This document shows positions 47,423-60,110 of a stretch of DNA of 64,000 bases, in pieces. The position numbers and the translations under genes are program-made. Under the pieces are notes generated by a model. It saw only the letters and a program-made list of their open reading frames with translations, was not told the origin of the DNA and did no database searches. The stretch is taken from assembly GCA_024138015.1 (NCBI GenBank), contig JAMXBB010000002.1, positions 14,989,330-15,053,329 on the forward strand, read 5' to 3'. The stretch comes from Lumnitzera littorea. Taxonomy: Eukaryota > Streptophyta > Magnoliopsida > Myrtales > Combretaceae. Positions within the stretch are counted from its first letter, which is position 1, and the number at the start of each line of letters is the position of its first letter.

Positions 47423-49127
47423 GTGAATACAGCCTATGTAATTGGACAACCATCATCATCAATGGCAGCAACGGAAGAAAATACAGCTTCTAGGACCTTC
47501 ACAGCAGAACAATGGTCATTCTTTCTCAATTTGTTGAATACGTGCAAACCAGGTACTAGTGAGAAGATGAATGGTAAGAATAATCTGAATTGGATTATTG
47601 ATTCTGGTGCTTCATAACATATGACAAGTATTTTAGAATGTTTAACAAATTTGAAAGAAATTATGGCATGTTCAATTGGATTACCTAATGGAGAGTAGGT
47701 GATGGCATTGAAGGAGGGATCAGTTTGCTTGGGAAAACATATCAAACCAAACAATGTTCTCTATGTTCCAAATTTGAATTGTAATTTGATATTTGTGTCG
47801 CAATTGCTTAATGGCTTTAATTGTAATGTCCAATTTACTGATAAAATTTGTGTTATACAGGACCCCACCTCGAGGATGGTGATTGGAGTGGGTGAACAAT
47901 GCAAAGGACTTTATTATTTGAAGTCAACAGTATCAGTCCAAGCATGTAAGACAAGCCATGTAGATTCTTTTGAATTATGGCATAGGAGGATGAGGCATCC
48001 GTCTGCAAAAATTGTGGAATCTCTTCCTTAAGTTGAATTTAGTAATAGTTCAGTAAAGAATAAACCATGTGACATTTGTTTGAGAGCTGAACAAACAAGA
48101 GAAGTTTTTATTTCTAATGACACTAAAGCAAATGAAATTTTTGAATTAATTCATTGTGATTTGTAGGGACCCTATAGTGTTAATGCTTCTTGTGGGGCCT
48201 CGTATTTCTTTACCATTGTTGATGATTTTTCTAGGGGTGTATGGATATATTTGTTAACAGAAAAAACAGAAGTGGAACTTGTCATGCGTAATTTCTTTGT
48301 CATGACTAAAAGACAATTTCAAAAAGATGTGAAGATAATTAGAAGTGATAATGGGACTGAATTTGCTTGCTTACATAACTATTTTTCTGAAAATGGAATT
48401 TTACATCAGACCTCATGTGTAGGAACACCTCAACAGAATGGACGTGTTGAGAGGAAACATCGTCATATTTTAAATGTGGCTAGAGCTTTAAGATTTCAAG
48501 CCAATCTTCCCATCAAATTTTGAGGAGAATGTGTTCTGACGGCTGTATATTTGATCAATCGGACTCCTTCTAAGTTATTAGGAGGAAAGACTCCTTATGA
48601 GATATTGTTTGGTAAACCTTCTAGTTATAATCACATTCGAACTTTTGAGTGCCTGTGTTATGCTCAGAACTTAAATAGGGAAAGGGACAAGTTTGCTAGC
48701 AGGAGTCAACGTTGTTTATTTGTAGGATATCCTTTCGGAAAAAAAGGGTGGAAAGTTTATGATCTTGATACAAGAAAATATTTTGTATCCAGAGATATTG
48801 TGTTCTCTGAATCTGAATTTTCATATGCTGATAAGGAAGGTGTTCAACCAGATCTTGTACAAGGTGCTTCTTTCGATATTACCAATCATTTTAATGGTGA
48901 ATTGAATGAGGAAGACGAAAGTGAGGTACCTGAGAATTCGACTGTGACTCAAAGTGATAATAACAATAGGGGGGGTGTCATTGAAATCTTGGGTGAATCT
49001 ATTCCAAAAAAACTTGGACGGGGTCATAGAACAAAAGAAGCTTCTACTCGGCTGCGAGATTTTGTAACATATACTACACAACAAATAAGTCCCTCTGCAT
49101 ATTCCTCCAATCTAATTCCTCCAATCT
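47423..49127 (+). pseudogene. Copia protease and integrase
   Basis: The protease active-site region is NWIIDSGAS (about 47,590-47,616), followed by a stop where families have Gln. It continues with VLYVPNLNCNLIFVSQL, the pre-integrase zinc region (LWHRRMRHPS...CDICLRAEQ) and the integrase core: HCDL*GPY, FTIVDDFSRGVWIYLL, IRSDNGTEF and GTPQQNGRVERKHRHI. The catalytic D, D and E are all still there. INRTPSKLLGGKTPYEILFG and RCLFVGYPFGKKGWKVYDL follow. Stops lie at former Trp codons (DL*GPY, KF*GE). A 14-bp unit repeated three times near 49,100 shifts the frame before RT. Confidence 0.92.
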
Positions 49128-49143
49128 AATTCCTCCAATCTAA
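49097..49143. repeat. 14-bp unit repeated three times (tcctccaatctaat)
   Basis: Three adjacent copies within the integrase-RT linker. The two extra copies add 28 bp and so change the reading frame. Confidence 0.85.
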
Positions 49144-49149
49144 TTCCAT

Positions 49150-50736
49150 CCACAGGTACCTCCTATCCTATAGCACATTATGTAAATTGTGACAAATTTT
49201 CTCCACAACATCGTTCTTTCTTAGAAGCTATGGCAATCGAAAAGGAGCCTGTTTCTTATATTCAGGCCATCAAAGACATGCGATGGAAAGAAGCCATGAT
49301 GAAAGAAATTGAGGTACTTGAAGCTAATGGGACATGGACTGTGGAAGATTTGCCACAGGGAAAGCAAGCTATAGGCAGTAAATGGGTTTACAAGATCAAA
49401 TATAACTCAGATGGTTCGGTTGAACGTTATAAAGCTCGATTGGTGATTCTTGGCAATAATCAGATTGAAGGAATTGACTACAATGAGACCTTCACTCCTG
49501 TTGCAAAAATGGTTACTGTACGTACTTTTCTTTCGGTGGCAGCAACAAAGGGATGGGAACTCCATCAAATGAATATTCATAATGCATTCTTGCATGGAGA
49601 TTTAGAAGAAGAGGTGTACATGAAGATGCCACCTGGGTTCTCTACTCAACAGCCTGGTAAAGTTTGTCGATTGCGTAAATCACTTTATGGGTTACGACAG
49701 GCCCCCCGATGTTAGTTTTCCAAATTGACAACTGCATTAAAGCAGTATGGATTTCTTCAATCTCAATCTGATTATTCATTGTTTACTTTAAATCGAGACA
49801 AGATACATTTGAGTATACTGGTGTATGTCAATGATCTTATTATTGCAAGGAATAATGGAGTTGCCATTCAAAAGTTTAAAGATTATTTATGCCACTACTT
49901 TTACATGAAAGATTTGGGAACATTAAAGTATTTTTTAGGCGTAGAGGTGGCTCGGAATCAAGAAGGAATTTTTCTTTGCCAACGCAAATATGCTTTGGAT
50001 ATTATCAATGAAGCTGGATTATTGGGTGCTAAACCATCTGGTTTTCCCATTGAACAAAATCATCTTTTAGCCTTGGCAGAAAATGCATTGTTGGCAGATT
50101 CAGAGAAGTATCAGAGATTGGTAGGAAGACTGATTTATTTGACTCTTACTCAACCTGAGTTGTCCTACAGTGCTCATATTTTGGCACAATTTATATATCA
50201 ACCAAGGGAAGCTCATTGGGAAGCAGCTTTGTACGTGGTCCGTTATTTGAAGGGCAGTCCTGGATAAGGAATACTTTTACGAGCTAATAGTGATCTTCGA
50301 TTGTATGCTTATTGTGATTCTGATTAGGGGAGTTGTCCTTTAACTCAACGATCTCTTACTGGATATTTTGTTGTGTTAGGGACTTCTCCCATTTCTTGGA
50401 AGACTAAAAAGCAACATACAGTGTCGAGATCCTCTACTGAAGCAGAATATCATTCCATGGCTACCACTGTATGTGAACTGAAATGGTTAAAGGGTTTTTT
50501 GCTGTCTCTCGATGTTGTACACTCTCATCCTATGCTATTGTAATGTGATAGTCAAGCAGCTTTATACATTAGTGCAAATCCCATGTTTCATGAGCGAACA
50601 AAGCACATTGAAATTGATTATCATTTTATTCGTGATGAGATTCAACATGGACATGTTCAAACTGCTTATGTACGTAGCTCTGAGCAACTCGCTGATATTT
50701 TTACTAAGGCATTAGGGATACAGTAGTTTGGGTATC
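49150..50736 (+). pseudogene. Copia reverse transcriptase and RNase H
   Basis: YPIAHYVNCDKFSPQHRSFL leads into RWKEAMMKEIEVLEANGTW, KQAIGSKWVYKIKYNSDGSV and YNETFTPVAKMVTVRTFL, then MNIHNAFLHGDLEEEVYMKM and LRKSLYGLRQAPR. A stop replaces Trp before FSKL, then SILVYVNDLIIA. RNase H follows: YCDSD*GSCPLTQRSLTGYF, VSRSSTEAEYHSMA, CDSQAALYISANPMFHERTK and QLADIFTKALG. Two catalytic Asp positions of the RT (M(D/N)VHNAF and YV(D/N)D) read Asn here. Confidence 0.93.
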
Positions 50737-50775
50737 TTCTATGCAAGTTGGGGGTTTGCAATCTTCACACACCAA

Positions 50776-50786
50776 CTTGAGGGGGG
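50776..50786 (+). other. Copia polypurine tract
   Basis: ttgagggggg ends right at the 3' LTR start, the standard plus-strand primer position of Copia elements. Confidence 0.85.
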
Positions 50787-51045
50787 TATTAGAATATTTT
50801 AAGATCTATAAATATCTGTCAATTATGTAAAGAGTATATTTAGGATATTTGTTTTCTATGTTTAGAAGGTATTAGAATATTTTAGAATCTGTAAATATCT
50901 GTCAATTGTGTAAAGAGTATATTTAAGATATTTGTTTTCTATGTTTAGAAGCTTGATTAGTGCATCTATTTTGTATATATATTGGCCCTCTTTGGCCTGT
51001 GATATGAACAAAAATCACACAGAAATTTTCTTCTCAAAATTTATA
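50787..51045 (+). repeat. Copia 3' LTR (259 bp)
   Basis: Same length as the 5' LTR and also carries the 83-bp internal duplication. Followed by the GTCTA duplication. Confidence 0.95.
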
Positions 51046-51050
51046 GTCTA

Positions 51051-52182
51051 TTAGGGTGAAGAAATGGTTCATTGCACAAACATGGGTTTTGATGAAGCCA
51101 CGTTATTATTGATTAAATTTTTTTAAAACATAAATTGGAGTTAGATTTATCTTTCTAATTTCATGATGAAACGGATAATGTCATGCAAATAACATTTAGT
51201 AGTTACATTGCACTTTAATAAGACTTTGTGCTAGTCTAATTGGTATGTATAATACTTATCCATGGCCACTTGCAAGGCATGTGACAAATTGCCCACACCT
51301 CTATGGCTAACTTTACAAATGTTTAGAATAGGATAGGATAGGATTATGAGCAGATAAGGGGATGCTAAGTGAGGATTAAGTTGCTAAACTGACTTCAAAG
51401 GATTATAGTTTAGTTCACTAGAATTAGATAAAATGCATATCTTCATTATACCGAGCAATTCTTCATATTTAATTAAATGTCAATTTTTAAAGTTAGCCAT
51501 CTTTATAATATAAACTATGCTGAATAACATTAGTAGTTAGACAATAGTGTCTACCCTTAAGTAGAATTGTTTTTACTGTTTAGTAAGCAATTCCAATTCT
51601 CTAATGTCCTAAAGTGCATTGCATATACATAAAATAAATGAAGTGGTACAATGTAATAAAATATATTATATTATTAATAGAAGACATTAATATATGAGGA
51701 AGATAGAGAGAGATGAAGGTCATGGGGAGAGGAATAGAGGGTAGTGGGAATATTGGGGAGAGAGAAAGAGAGAGGAATAGGGAAGTAGTGGGAATGTGGT
51801 AATAACACAGAGAGAAAGAGAAAATATTATGAACATGGGGGCAATAGTGGGAAGAGAGAGAATAAATGGAAAAAGAAAGAGAAATGGTAAGAAAAAGAAA
51901 ATTTAGAAAGTTGACAAATTTATTCATAATAAATACACTTATAGTTAATTTAGTATTAAGTTTCTTTATTATATATTATAAAATTGAAAGGTTAAATAGT
52001 AATTTTAAAGGGAAGACACTAATAGCGATTATTTAAATCTTGATCAGCTTTAATAATATAGATATGTGTGTGTGTGTGTGTGTTTTAGTATTATTTCTCA
52101 TAAAAAGTCCAAAATATCATGGATTGGCCAAAAATAAAAATAAAAAATAGAATCTAGCACACAAGGTGGTTGTTAGATAGTG
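51051..52182. other. AT-rich intergenic DNA with a purine-rich block
   Basis: No gene is supported. From about 51,690 to 51,905 the + strand is almost all purines with gagagagaa motifs. A minus-strand open frame over this block is low complexity (Ser/Leu/Phe-rich). A (TG)n run at 52,065-52,082 precedes the next LTR. Confidence 0.5.
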
Positions 52183-54261
52183 TGTAATACCCTAGAAAAA
52201 AGAAAGGAATATAAAAGAATAAAGTTATAAAAATAGAATAAAGAATGACTAAGTATAAGTATAAGGCATTAAGGTTTTAAGTAATGGTTTAATAAGAGAT
52301 AATGTTAAAAGTATGTAAGTTTCCTAACTTAGCTGATGCATAATATTTATTATGTTATTTTCTATAAACTCTTTTAAACTCTTTAGAACTATTGAATAAG
52401 ACTTTTCTACTACAAACCCAAGAAACGTTCAAAGTATATCAAGAATATTAAATCTTATTAGTTTTTAAAGGAAAAAGTTAGATTGATTTAAATCTCTCTT
52501 GATAGTGTAACTCATCTAAAAAAAGGAAATCACAAGGCTTACATAACTTTTGGAGATTTCTAACGGTAAGTGAAGAGTCAATTATGGAATTTAGGTTTTA
52601 ATTAAATCTAAGTGATATGCATTGGCATTTTAGGGTTATGCATTGATTAGCTGTAGGAAAACGAAGAAACTCGAAAGAATCGTTAAAAATCAAGGTAAAG
52701 TATCCCTTACATGATAAATTTTTCTTATAATTTTTTTTATTTAAGAAAATTATGGTGATGATTTGGTGGTTAAAGTGACAAAGGTAATGGAAAAGTTTGA
52801 TGTTGATAGAGTAAGTATTGAATTTGAATTAAGGGTTTAGAGATGTGGAATTTATGATGCATTGCTAATGAGGTTTTTGTTGAGGAGTTGGATTGTTTTA
52901 AATAATTTAAAGATATTTTGATCCATGTGTTGAGATGCTGGAGAATAAAATAGGTTTAGAAAGGTTTTAGGTAAAAGAAGAGGAAAAAAAAAAAAGGTTT
53001 CAATCAAAAAGTTTCACGACCAAAAGATATAACCGTGTCATGGCAAACCAGAAAGTTACACCACCAAAAGATACGACTGTATCCTTGGTTGTGTCCTTGG
53101 TCGTATCCCTTATAACTCAATAAGTTTTATAGCCAAAAAGAAACGATCGTGTTCTTGATTGTGTTATAGGCTTTGCTTCTTTAAGTTGAGTTTTTCCTCT
53201 TCTTTTTATTTTATTCTTTTGTTACCTTTAAAGTAAAGTCCTTTAAAATATCATTAAGTGAATTTATAGAAATTTAAATGGTTTAAAAGTAAGTCTTAAC
53301 TATGAGAAATCATTCATTCAATATTTAAAAAGTTTAATGAGTATGTATTTTTCTAGAATTTAAAGTTAGACTTGATTCATTGGTAATGGATTCTAAAGCA
53401 AAAACTAAAATGAATTAAATGTATATCCGGCTTATGTCTCTTTTTGTTGCTTGTGTTTAACTCATCCTAAGAGCCCAAAGTAGCAGATCCCTAAGGGATA
53501 ACTTTGATGATCCTTGTGACGCGTTGTCTTTAGTGGAGTCATACTTAGAAATAATTTGGAATAGATCTAGGATGTTATAGAGGGACTTGAAGATATATGC
53601 CTAACATTAGGTTGTAGAGAGATCTAAAGAGATACACACAAACATTAGATTATGATACGAATTGTAATGTGATCAAGTCATGGAGAACTACTATTGTGTG
53701 CTTAAGTCATTGACTTAAAAGTAAAGATAATTAAATGAATTGTGTAATTTACTTGTTTTGTATTTCTATATATATGAATATGTATCGTTTGATCACGTGC
53801 ATGTGCTTGTGTGTTGCGTACTGGATTTTGGCTCACTTTATTATATTTTCAAATGTAAGACCTACAGTTGTACTGCTTGACTTTAATAACTTATAGAGTT
53901 AATCGTTACTATCTTAGGAATGGAAAGAGTGAAGATAATATATGGTATTAAATAATATCTTAAAAAATTAATTGATAAGATTATTTAGTCTTATATGGTA
54001 GCATTGATTGATTACGCATCAATATTTCTTAACTAGAAGTTATTTTAGTATTATTTGGTGATTTAATTGTATAAGATTATTTGAAGACTTTTATAGTATT
54101 ATTTAGATTTTTAGTTGAATGTTATGCTTGACTTATCAATAGAAATTAGAGACACGTGGCAATTTATGATATTCTCGATTCTAAGGCATTACATAGTGGG
54201 TGTACACGTGAATGACAATTTATAATACTAATTCAACAATATCTTATTTAGGGCTGTGACA
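52183..54261 (+). repeat. Tekay-like solo LTR
   Basis: Starts TGTAATACCCTAG, the usual 5' terminus of these LTRs, and ends ...gggctgtgaca. It has no coding sequence. Near 53,010-53,150 three short units repeat ('gaccaaaagatataaccgtg', 'caccaaaagatacgactgta', 'gccaaaaagaaacgatcgtg'). No target duplication was found (tagtg on the left, ttttc on the right), so one end may be off. Confidence 0.55.
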
Positions 54262-57160
54262 TTTTCATTACGATATATGGGATATCGTATATCTATTTTT
54301 CAAAATATCTCTAGTCACTTATGATAAAGGCGTACATAATTCATGCACTAACCAAACCCTTAATGATAAAATAAAATCCCCTTTTAAGTCCTTGAAATAT
54401 AAATAAGATATGAAATAAGATATTAACTAAATATTCTGTTTATAATTGTTACAAATATTTTTTTGATTATTTGTTATGAAAGTAGTTCTATTTATGGATG
54501 ATAAAATATAGTTAGTTATTTTTATATTTAATAAGTGGCCATTGTCGGAAAAATGATTTTTATGATTGTATTAATAATAAATTTCCACCTTATAACAACA
54601 GTAACGGATAATTGCACACTTTTAAATAGATACAAATTAAACGTTTTGTCCAATACCAAAATTTAACAAGATAGAGAGCCGACGTGGATAAGATGCAAAT
54701 GACCCTTACAAAATATAATCTAAAAGAACCATGAAGTTAGATTATCACCTTATTTATGTTATACTATTAATTCACAAATGACATATACTTTTCTTTTAAC
54801 CTGCTTAGGTCAATTTATTGAAATAAAAAAAATATGAAATATTTAAATTCAAAAGTGAAAATATATCTATACTCCCATAATCCCATTACAAATTAAAATA
54901 CCCTTCTAAAGAAGAGACGGTCTTATTTTTCTTGAACTCAAGCTCTTTTTCGACGATCTTATATCCTAAGAATAAGTGAATCTAAAACTTTTTAATATTT
55001 TCCTTCTCTGATCACCATTTCTCATATTATTAGCCATTTTCCATAATATTTAATCAAATCGAACCAATAAAAGATGTGAACAAAACAAACTATTCAAAAT
55101 CATCTAATTCTAACAATAAGCTACGAATAATAAAACAAAACCCAACTAGCCAATAAATCAAGATTAAAAAAATACTTAATAAATAAAAGTTTAAGTTTTT
55201 TTTCCTTACAATTCCAACTTTACTAAAGGAAGGTCTAAAGGTGTACATCCAATCGAATTAGCTTTGAATCGCTGGTTTATAGGTTGACGAATAGTTGAAT
55301 TGGACTCAGCCTTTAAGCCTACGAGCCTAAGCCAATTCACGTGAATTGGCGATTTAAGGATCAATTTAAAGGCTATTGAACCATGTCATTTTTTTTAATT
55401 TTTTTAATTTTTATTTTTCTTTTCAAATTGAATTTTCTATATTTTCGTCAATTACTATTAATAATTTATTATTTACTCACGTATTTCCATTTTTTTTGCT
55501 AAATAATTCTAATATTTTATATGAACATGTATTGACACATGAATGGTTCACTTTTATTTTCGGTTAAAATTTTTTTCTATTGCAAAATAATTGATTTAGA
55601 CCGCATGAGTGTGATAATATTTATTTTGTTTTGTTTTTATTTTTTTTAAATAATTGAAGTTCTAGCGATTTAGGCCCTTCCCCATCCAGGTTGAGTCAAT
55701 TTGAAGGATTGCTAGGTTGGTTTTGCATAGATTCATGACTTGAAACTAGCCCTTACACAGATCTGATAAAATCCATGTTGTGCAAGTGAGATATATATAT
55801 ATATAAAGTAGAGAAAAAAAAAAGACCTAAGTAGTCCCCTTTCCATCACCCATAAGATGATAATTATATTATATCATATATTATATATATAGATTATAGA
55901 TAGAACTCTAGCATACTTCAATTTCAAAAAAGAGAAAATATTCATGGTAATATAAATTGAACAGTGAGTAAATCTCAATAATTTTTTTTTTTTACTGGTA
56001 ACAGTAGTCATAAAATATATATTGTGCTTTCATAAGAACCATCCATAACTATTACTATTTATCCAAATCTAATGGACAATTATCTATATATACATATATA
56101 GATAGATATATAAATATATATATACATGATATGTAAGGATAAATAGGTATAAGATGGGTAGAGTATGAGATCATACTCGTACCTTGCTATTCAAAACTTT
56201 GCTACTCATACTTTATCCTATAGCACTCTAGAATCACTATGTATACTATACCCTGCAAATTATACAGGATGTAAAATACCTTGAAGAACCTATAAATTTT
56301 TTTTTTGCTTATAAATTTCAAAATGCCTATTTTTTCAAAACATAAAACAAATCTAATCTTTTTTTTTTCCAAAAGCAATTACTTGATTTGGCCAATCTTT
56401 CAAATGACGCTAATGAATGGAGTTTATTAAGGTTTATTTTTTACCAATTTTTTTCTTAAATGGTTTTTTAACCATTATTATTATTAATGAATTTACGAAA
56501 GCATTATAAAAGTATTCTTTGTGTAAATAAAATATTCATTTTATAATAATTATATTGTAGAGATATTTGAGGAAATAGGCACACCATTTTAAAAAATGAA
56601 AGTAGTAAACATCATACTTAACATGAGATTTACAAAATTTATTAAAATGAGAATAAAATATTTAGAATATTATATAATTCAATAATTACGGATGTAACAA
56701 TAATATAGAATCAAACAATTATCTATAGAAAAATGAAGACATAACATGGAAAATAGAACAAAACATAAATTCAAACTAAAACATTTTTCTTCCTTAAGGT
56801 ATATGTATTGTATGTCTCGTATTCGACAAATAGGAATTGAACGGCTAATTTAAGGTATTAGTGAAACTAACTTGATTAACCTAAAAATTTACGTATAGAC
56901 TCAAGATAATAGTCAAAGAGATCCCATGGATTTGAATATTAAAAATATAATAAAATAATAATAATATAGCTAAAATAGTACGATTTAACTATATTACGTA
57001 TTATTCATTGAAATCGTATAAAATAAGTTTTGTTAGTTCGTAAATTTTTAAAGATAAATTATATATATAATAAAATTTATATGGGACATAAAATAATATA
57101 TATAATATATACATACACATCATATGTAATTTTTAAGTATATATATATACCCATATTTAG
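54262..57160. other. AT-rich non-coding DNA
   Basis: Homopolymer and TA-rich runs (55,790-55,804; 56,081-56,125; 57,135-57,152). No gene is supported. An open frame at 55,376 is Phe/Asn-rich low complexity. A block at 56,010-56,150 resembles one at 60,870-61,020. Confidence 0.4.
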
Positions 57161-57164
57161 TTAA

Positions 57165-60110
57165 AATACCCTAATATATGCACTTAGGCTAAACTACTTA
57201 AGAAAATCAATAAAAATTCATTAAAAAATCATAGAACCACTGGTAACTTAGTAAATTAGGTATGTGGAAGCAAATGACAACTATTAGAGTTGTGGAAGTT
57301 CATTAACATGCAAAATTATGTTAAGTTTTTTAAGGGAAAATGCTTGGAGGAGAGAGAGAAAATCATTTGGACTTCAAAATGGTTTGGAAGATTAGGACTC
57401 TCTAACATATTGTACATGCAAAAATAGAGTTTAGAAAAATTAGGTGCTAGATTTGGAGATTTGAAGATTTGAAGAAGGAATTTAGGAGAAAATTACAAAA
57501 AAAGAAAAGAAAAAGGTGCAATCTAATTACTAGAGGGTACGGAAGGTTATGATGTTGCTGGAGCGTAACCACCAAGAGCCACAACAATTGCCTATTGCTA
57601 TCGATAAGGTAGGAGCAACCACTAGTGGCTGGAGCTTCAGCTTCTAACAGGTATCCATTTTTGTCCAATTTTAGGAAATTTTTAAAAATACTAAACGTTC
57701 CGAGAAAATTATGAAAAATTTTATTCTTACGTATTTTTGTATATAGAATCTAGGAAAAATATTAATTTGTATAAATTTAGTAGCTAATATACACGTCCTT
57801 AAGAAATTGATGAAATTAGACAATTTTCGAAGTTGAAATAAATTGATTAAATGGTGTAGTTTCTATCTCAAAATTTTTTTTTACAAACTATCTTAAGTTA
57901 ATACTAAATTACTATATCAAATTTTTTCATGACATTAGTTTTCATATTTTTATTTGATTTTTTAGCCTAAAATGATGTTTAAAATTGTATTTTAGTGAAG
58001 AATATAGTATTTCCTTATATAATTCTATTTAGCTACTGAAGTTGAATAATATTTTAAAGTATATACATTGATCTGGAGTGGTTAGATTGGTTGTTGAAGT
58101 GAAAAGTGAGAGGTGATGAGAAGTTGGCAATTGGCAGTCGACAGTTAGTAGTTGGCAATTGGTAATCAACCGTTGGCCTTAAATATGAAAGTTTGTATTT
58201 AACTAATTTAGTGTATTTGAAACAATTGATAAATTGTGATGGGAATTGAGAAGAAATGAAGTTATGGAAGGTTTGTTCAAGTGGCACTTGTTGTTTAAAA
58301 ACTGTAAATTAGAAGAAAGTTAGTAAATAAACTAAGTTTAGGATTTGTTAAAAGGCATAAGATGATTTAGAGGCTTTTGGTAATGAACAAAGCACTAAAT
58401 TGATACTCAGAAAGTAGGTTAGAGGCAAAAATTCTTAAGTAAATGTGAAAACATGGGAAGTAAAAGATTAGTCAAAGGATGATATTCTTAAAACTTTTAT
58501 AGAAAATAGGATCAGAGGATGACTTAGAGGATTTTTGAATAAGGAGTTTAACCTAGTGGAGTTTAGAAAATGTCTCAAAGGATACAATCATTATAATAAA
58601 TAACCCCTGAATATCTCAAAGAGAAACTTAAAGGATTTTTAGATTAAAGAAAACTACTTAGAACCAAACTTAAAGGATTTTTTATTAAAGAAAACCACAA
58701 CAAATCCACTTAGATGATAGCTTAAAGGATCCGAATAATTAGGGTAATTTGTAAGAATCATTAATTGATCAAGAACTTGTGATTTTTAAGTGAAATTAAC
58801 TTATAAAATTTATGACTAAACAACCAAAAACATATAAAACAAACTAATGATTAAGGAATTAAGTCTTTAAACCTAATCTATTATATATTTCTAGGGACAA
58901 CTGAAGAATAGGCAAAATCAAGAGTAGAATACCCATAGGCATAAGTAAGTGAAGATCTAGCTTAGTAGCATATTGAAGTATCATATCATGATACTTGGAG
59001 GAGTAAGAATACTTGGTTGTGGTTGTAATTAGTTTGTATGTGTGCATACTATATGTGTGCTTGAGATATTGTTTGATGAATTAGGAGTTGAACTTCAAGT
59101 ACTATTTTCTACTTGAACATATATTGTCTTGCGTATATGAACTCTGTTGATCACTTGGTGATCTAAATTAATTTTGAATTGATTAAAGACTTAACCTGAT
59201 ATTCATAATAACCTAATAGGGTTAACAATTAGGTTGTCATACTATATACCGATACTTTAATGAAGATAGCAGAAATAATCGTTTTCCTACCCTTTGTCAA
59301 ACTAAGTGATAAGAGAGAAGGTCACGGCAAAGTTGTGAACTATGGTTTGAATGTTATCTAAGGAGGAAAAGTGTCTCAATTGCACAAGCCCAGATTTAGT
59401 CTGATAGTATTATGTTAAAACTCTTCGAAATCTAGGTTAAAGTGGATGAAATTACTTTGACTTTACAATGAACCAATTAAACATTATGAGATGCCATATC
59501 ATTTGTCTATTGCATTTGTATTTAATTAATGATTGAACAACTATATTTGTAATTCATTCTTATGATTCTATTTCTTCTTACTAAGCTAGTAGAGCTCGCA
59601 TTCCAATATATTGTTTTCAACGTGCAGGGTAATACCAAAAGATTCCTCATTACAATTGTCCTCAAGTTAATTCTGACAGGTTAGGGAGTAAAGTTATGAA
59701 GTCTAATGAATGGATAGAGACTTATGGCACTTTTGTTTTTCTTTTGTAAAAGGATTATAGGGCCTTCTTAGGAGGCCTTATAGTCTTCAATAGCTTACTT
59801 TTATGTTTATGTAGGTAATATAGTTCTCTTGTGGAGATGTAATTTTTTTTTTAAATTTTGGAACTTTTGATATATGATAAATTATGTAAAAGAACTAAAC
59901 TATATGTAAATATGAGAATACGTATTTTTTAAAATGTTACTCTACAGGTCTTATTTATTATAGGTACCCATCTGGCTGCTTCAAAGTTAGTTGAGTTATC
60001 GTTCGCTTTATGTAAACTGTACTTATGTTAGCAGCTAAGGGAGATAGCTTCCAACTTAGGTTAATTTACTTGATGAGACTATTACGACTCTTCGAGTTTG
60101 AGGTATGACA
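57165..60110 (+). repeat. Tekay-like solo LTR remnant
   Basis: The 3' part has 'tcttcttactaagctagtag', 'agctcgcattcc' and 'aacgtgcagggtaatacc' (59,570-59,640). This is the same block order as in the nested solo LTR at 13,607-16,526. It ends gaggtatgaca at 60,110. The left end is placed near a degraded 'taaaataccctaatat' and is approximate. A short minus-strand frame at 57,447 is not a gene. Confidence 0.5.

Larger units (their letters stand above)
46205..51045 (+). mobile_element. Complete but defective Ty1/Copia retrotransposon
   Basis: 4,841 bp, with two 259-bp LTRs, a primer site, gag, integrase, RT and RNase H in Copia order, and a polypurine tract. It is flanked by a perfect GTCTA duplication (46,200-46,204 and 51,046-51,050). 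The LTRs start TA instead of TG. By my count they differ at about 11 of 259 positions, nearly all transitions. All reading frames have stops. It lies about 1.1 kb upstream of the terpene synthase start and points away from the gene. Confidence 0.95.

Noticed and set aside
51601..51927. 108-codon minus-strand open frame
   Set aside because: It is Ser/Leu/Phe-rich low complexity opposite a purine-rich tract, with no conserved motif.
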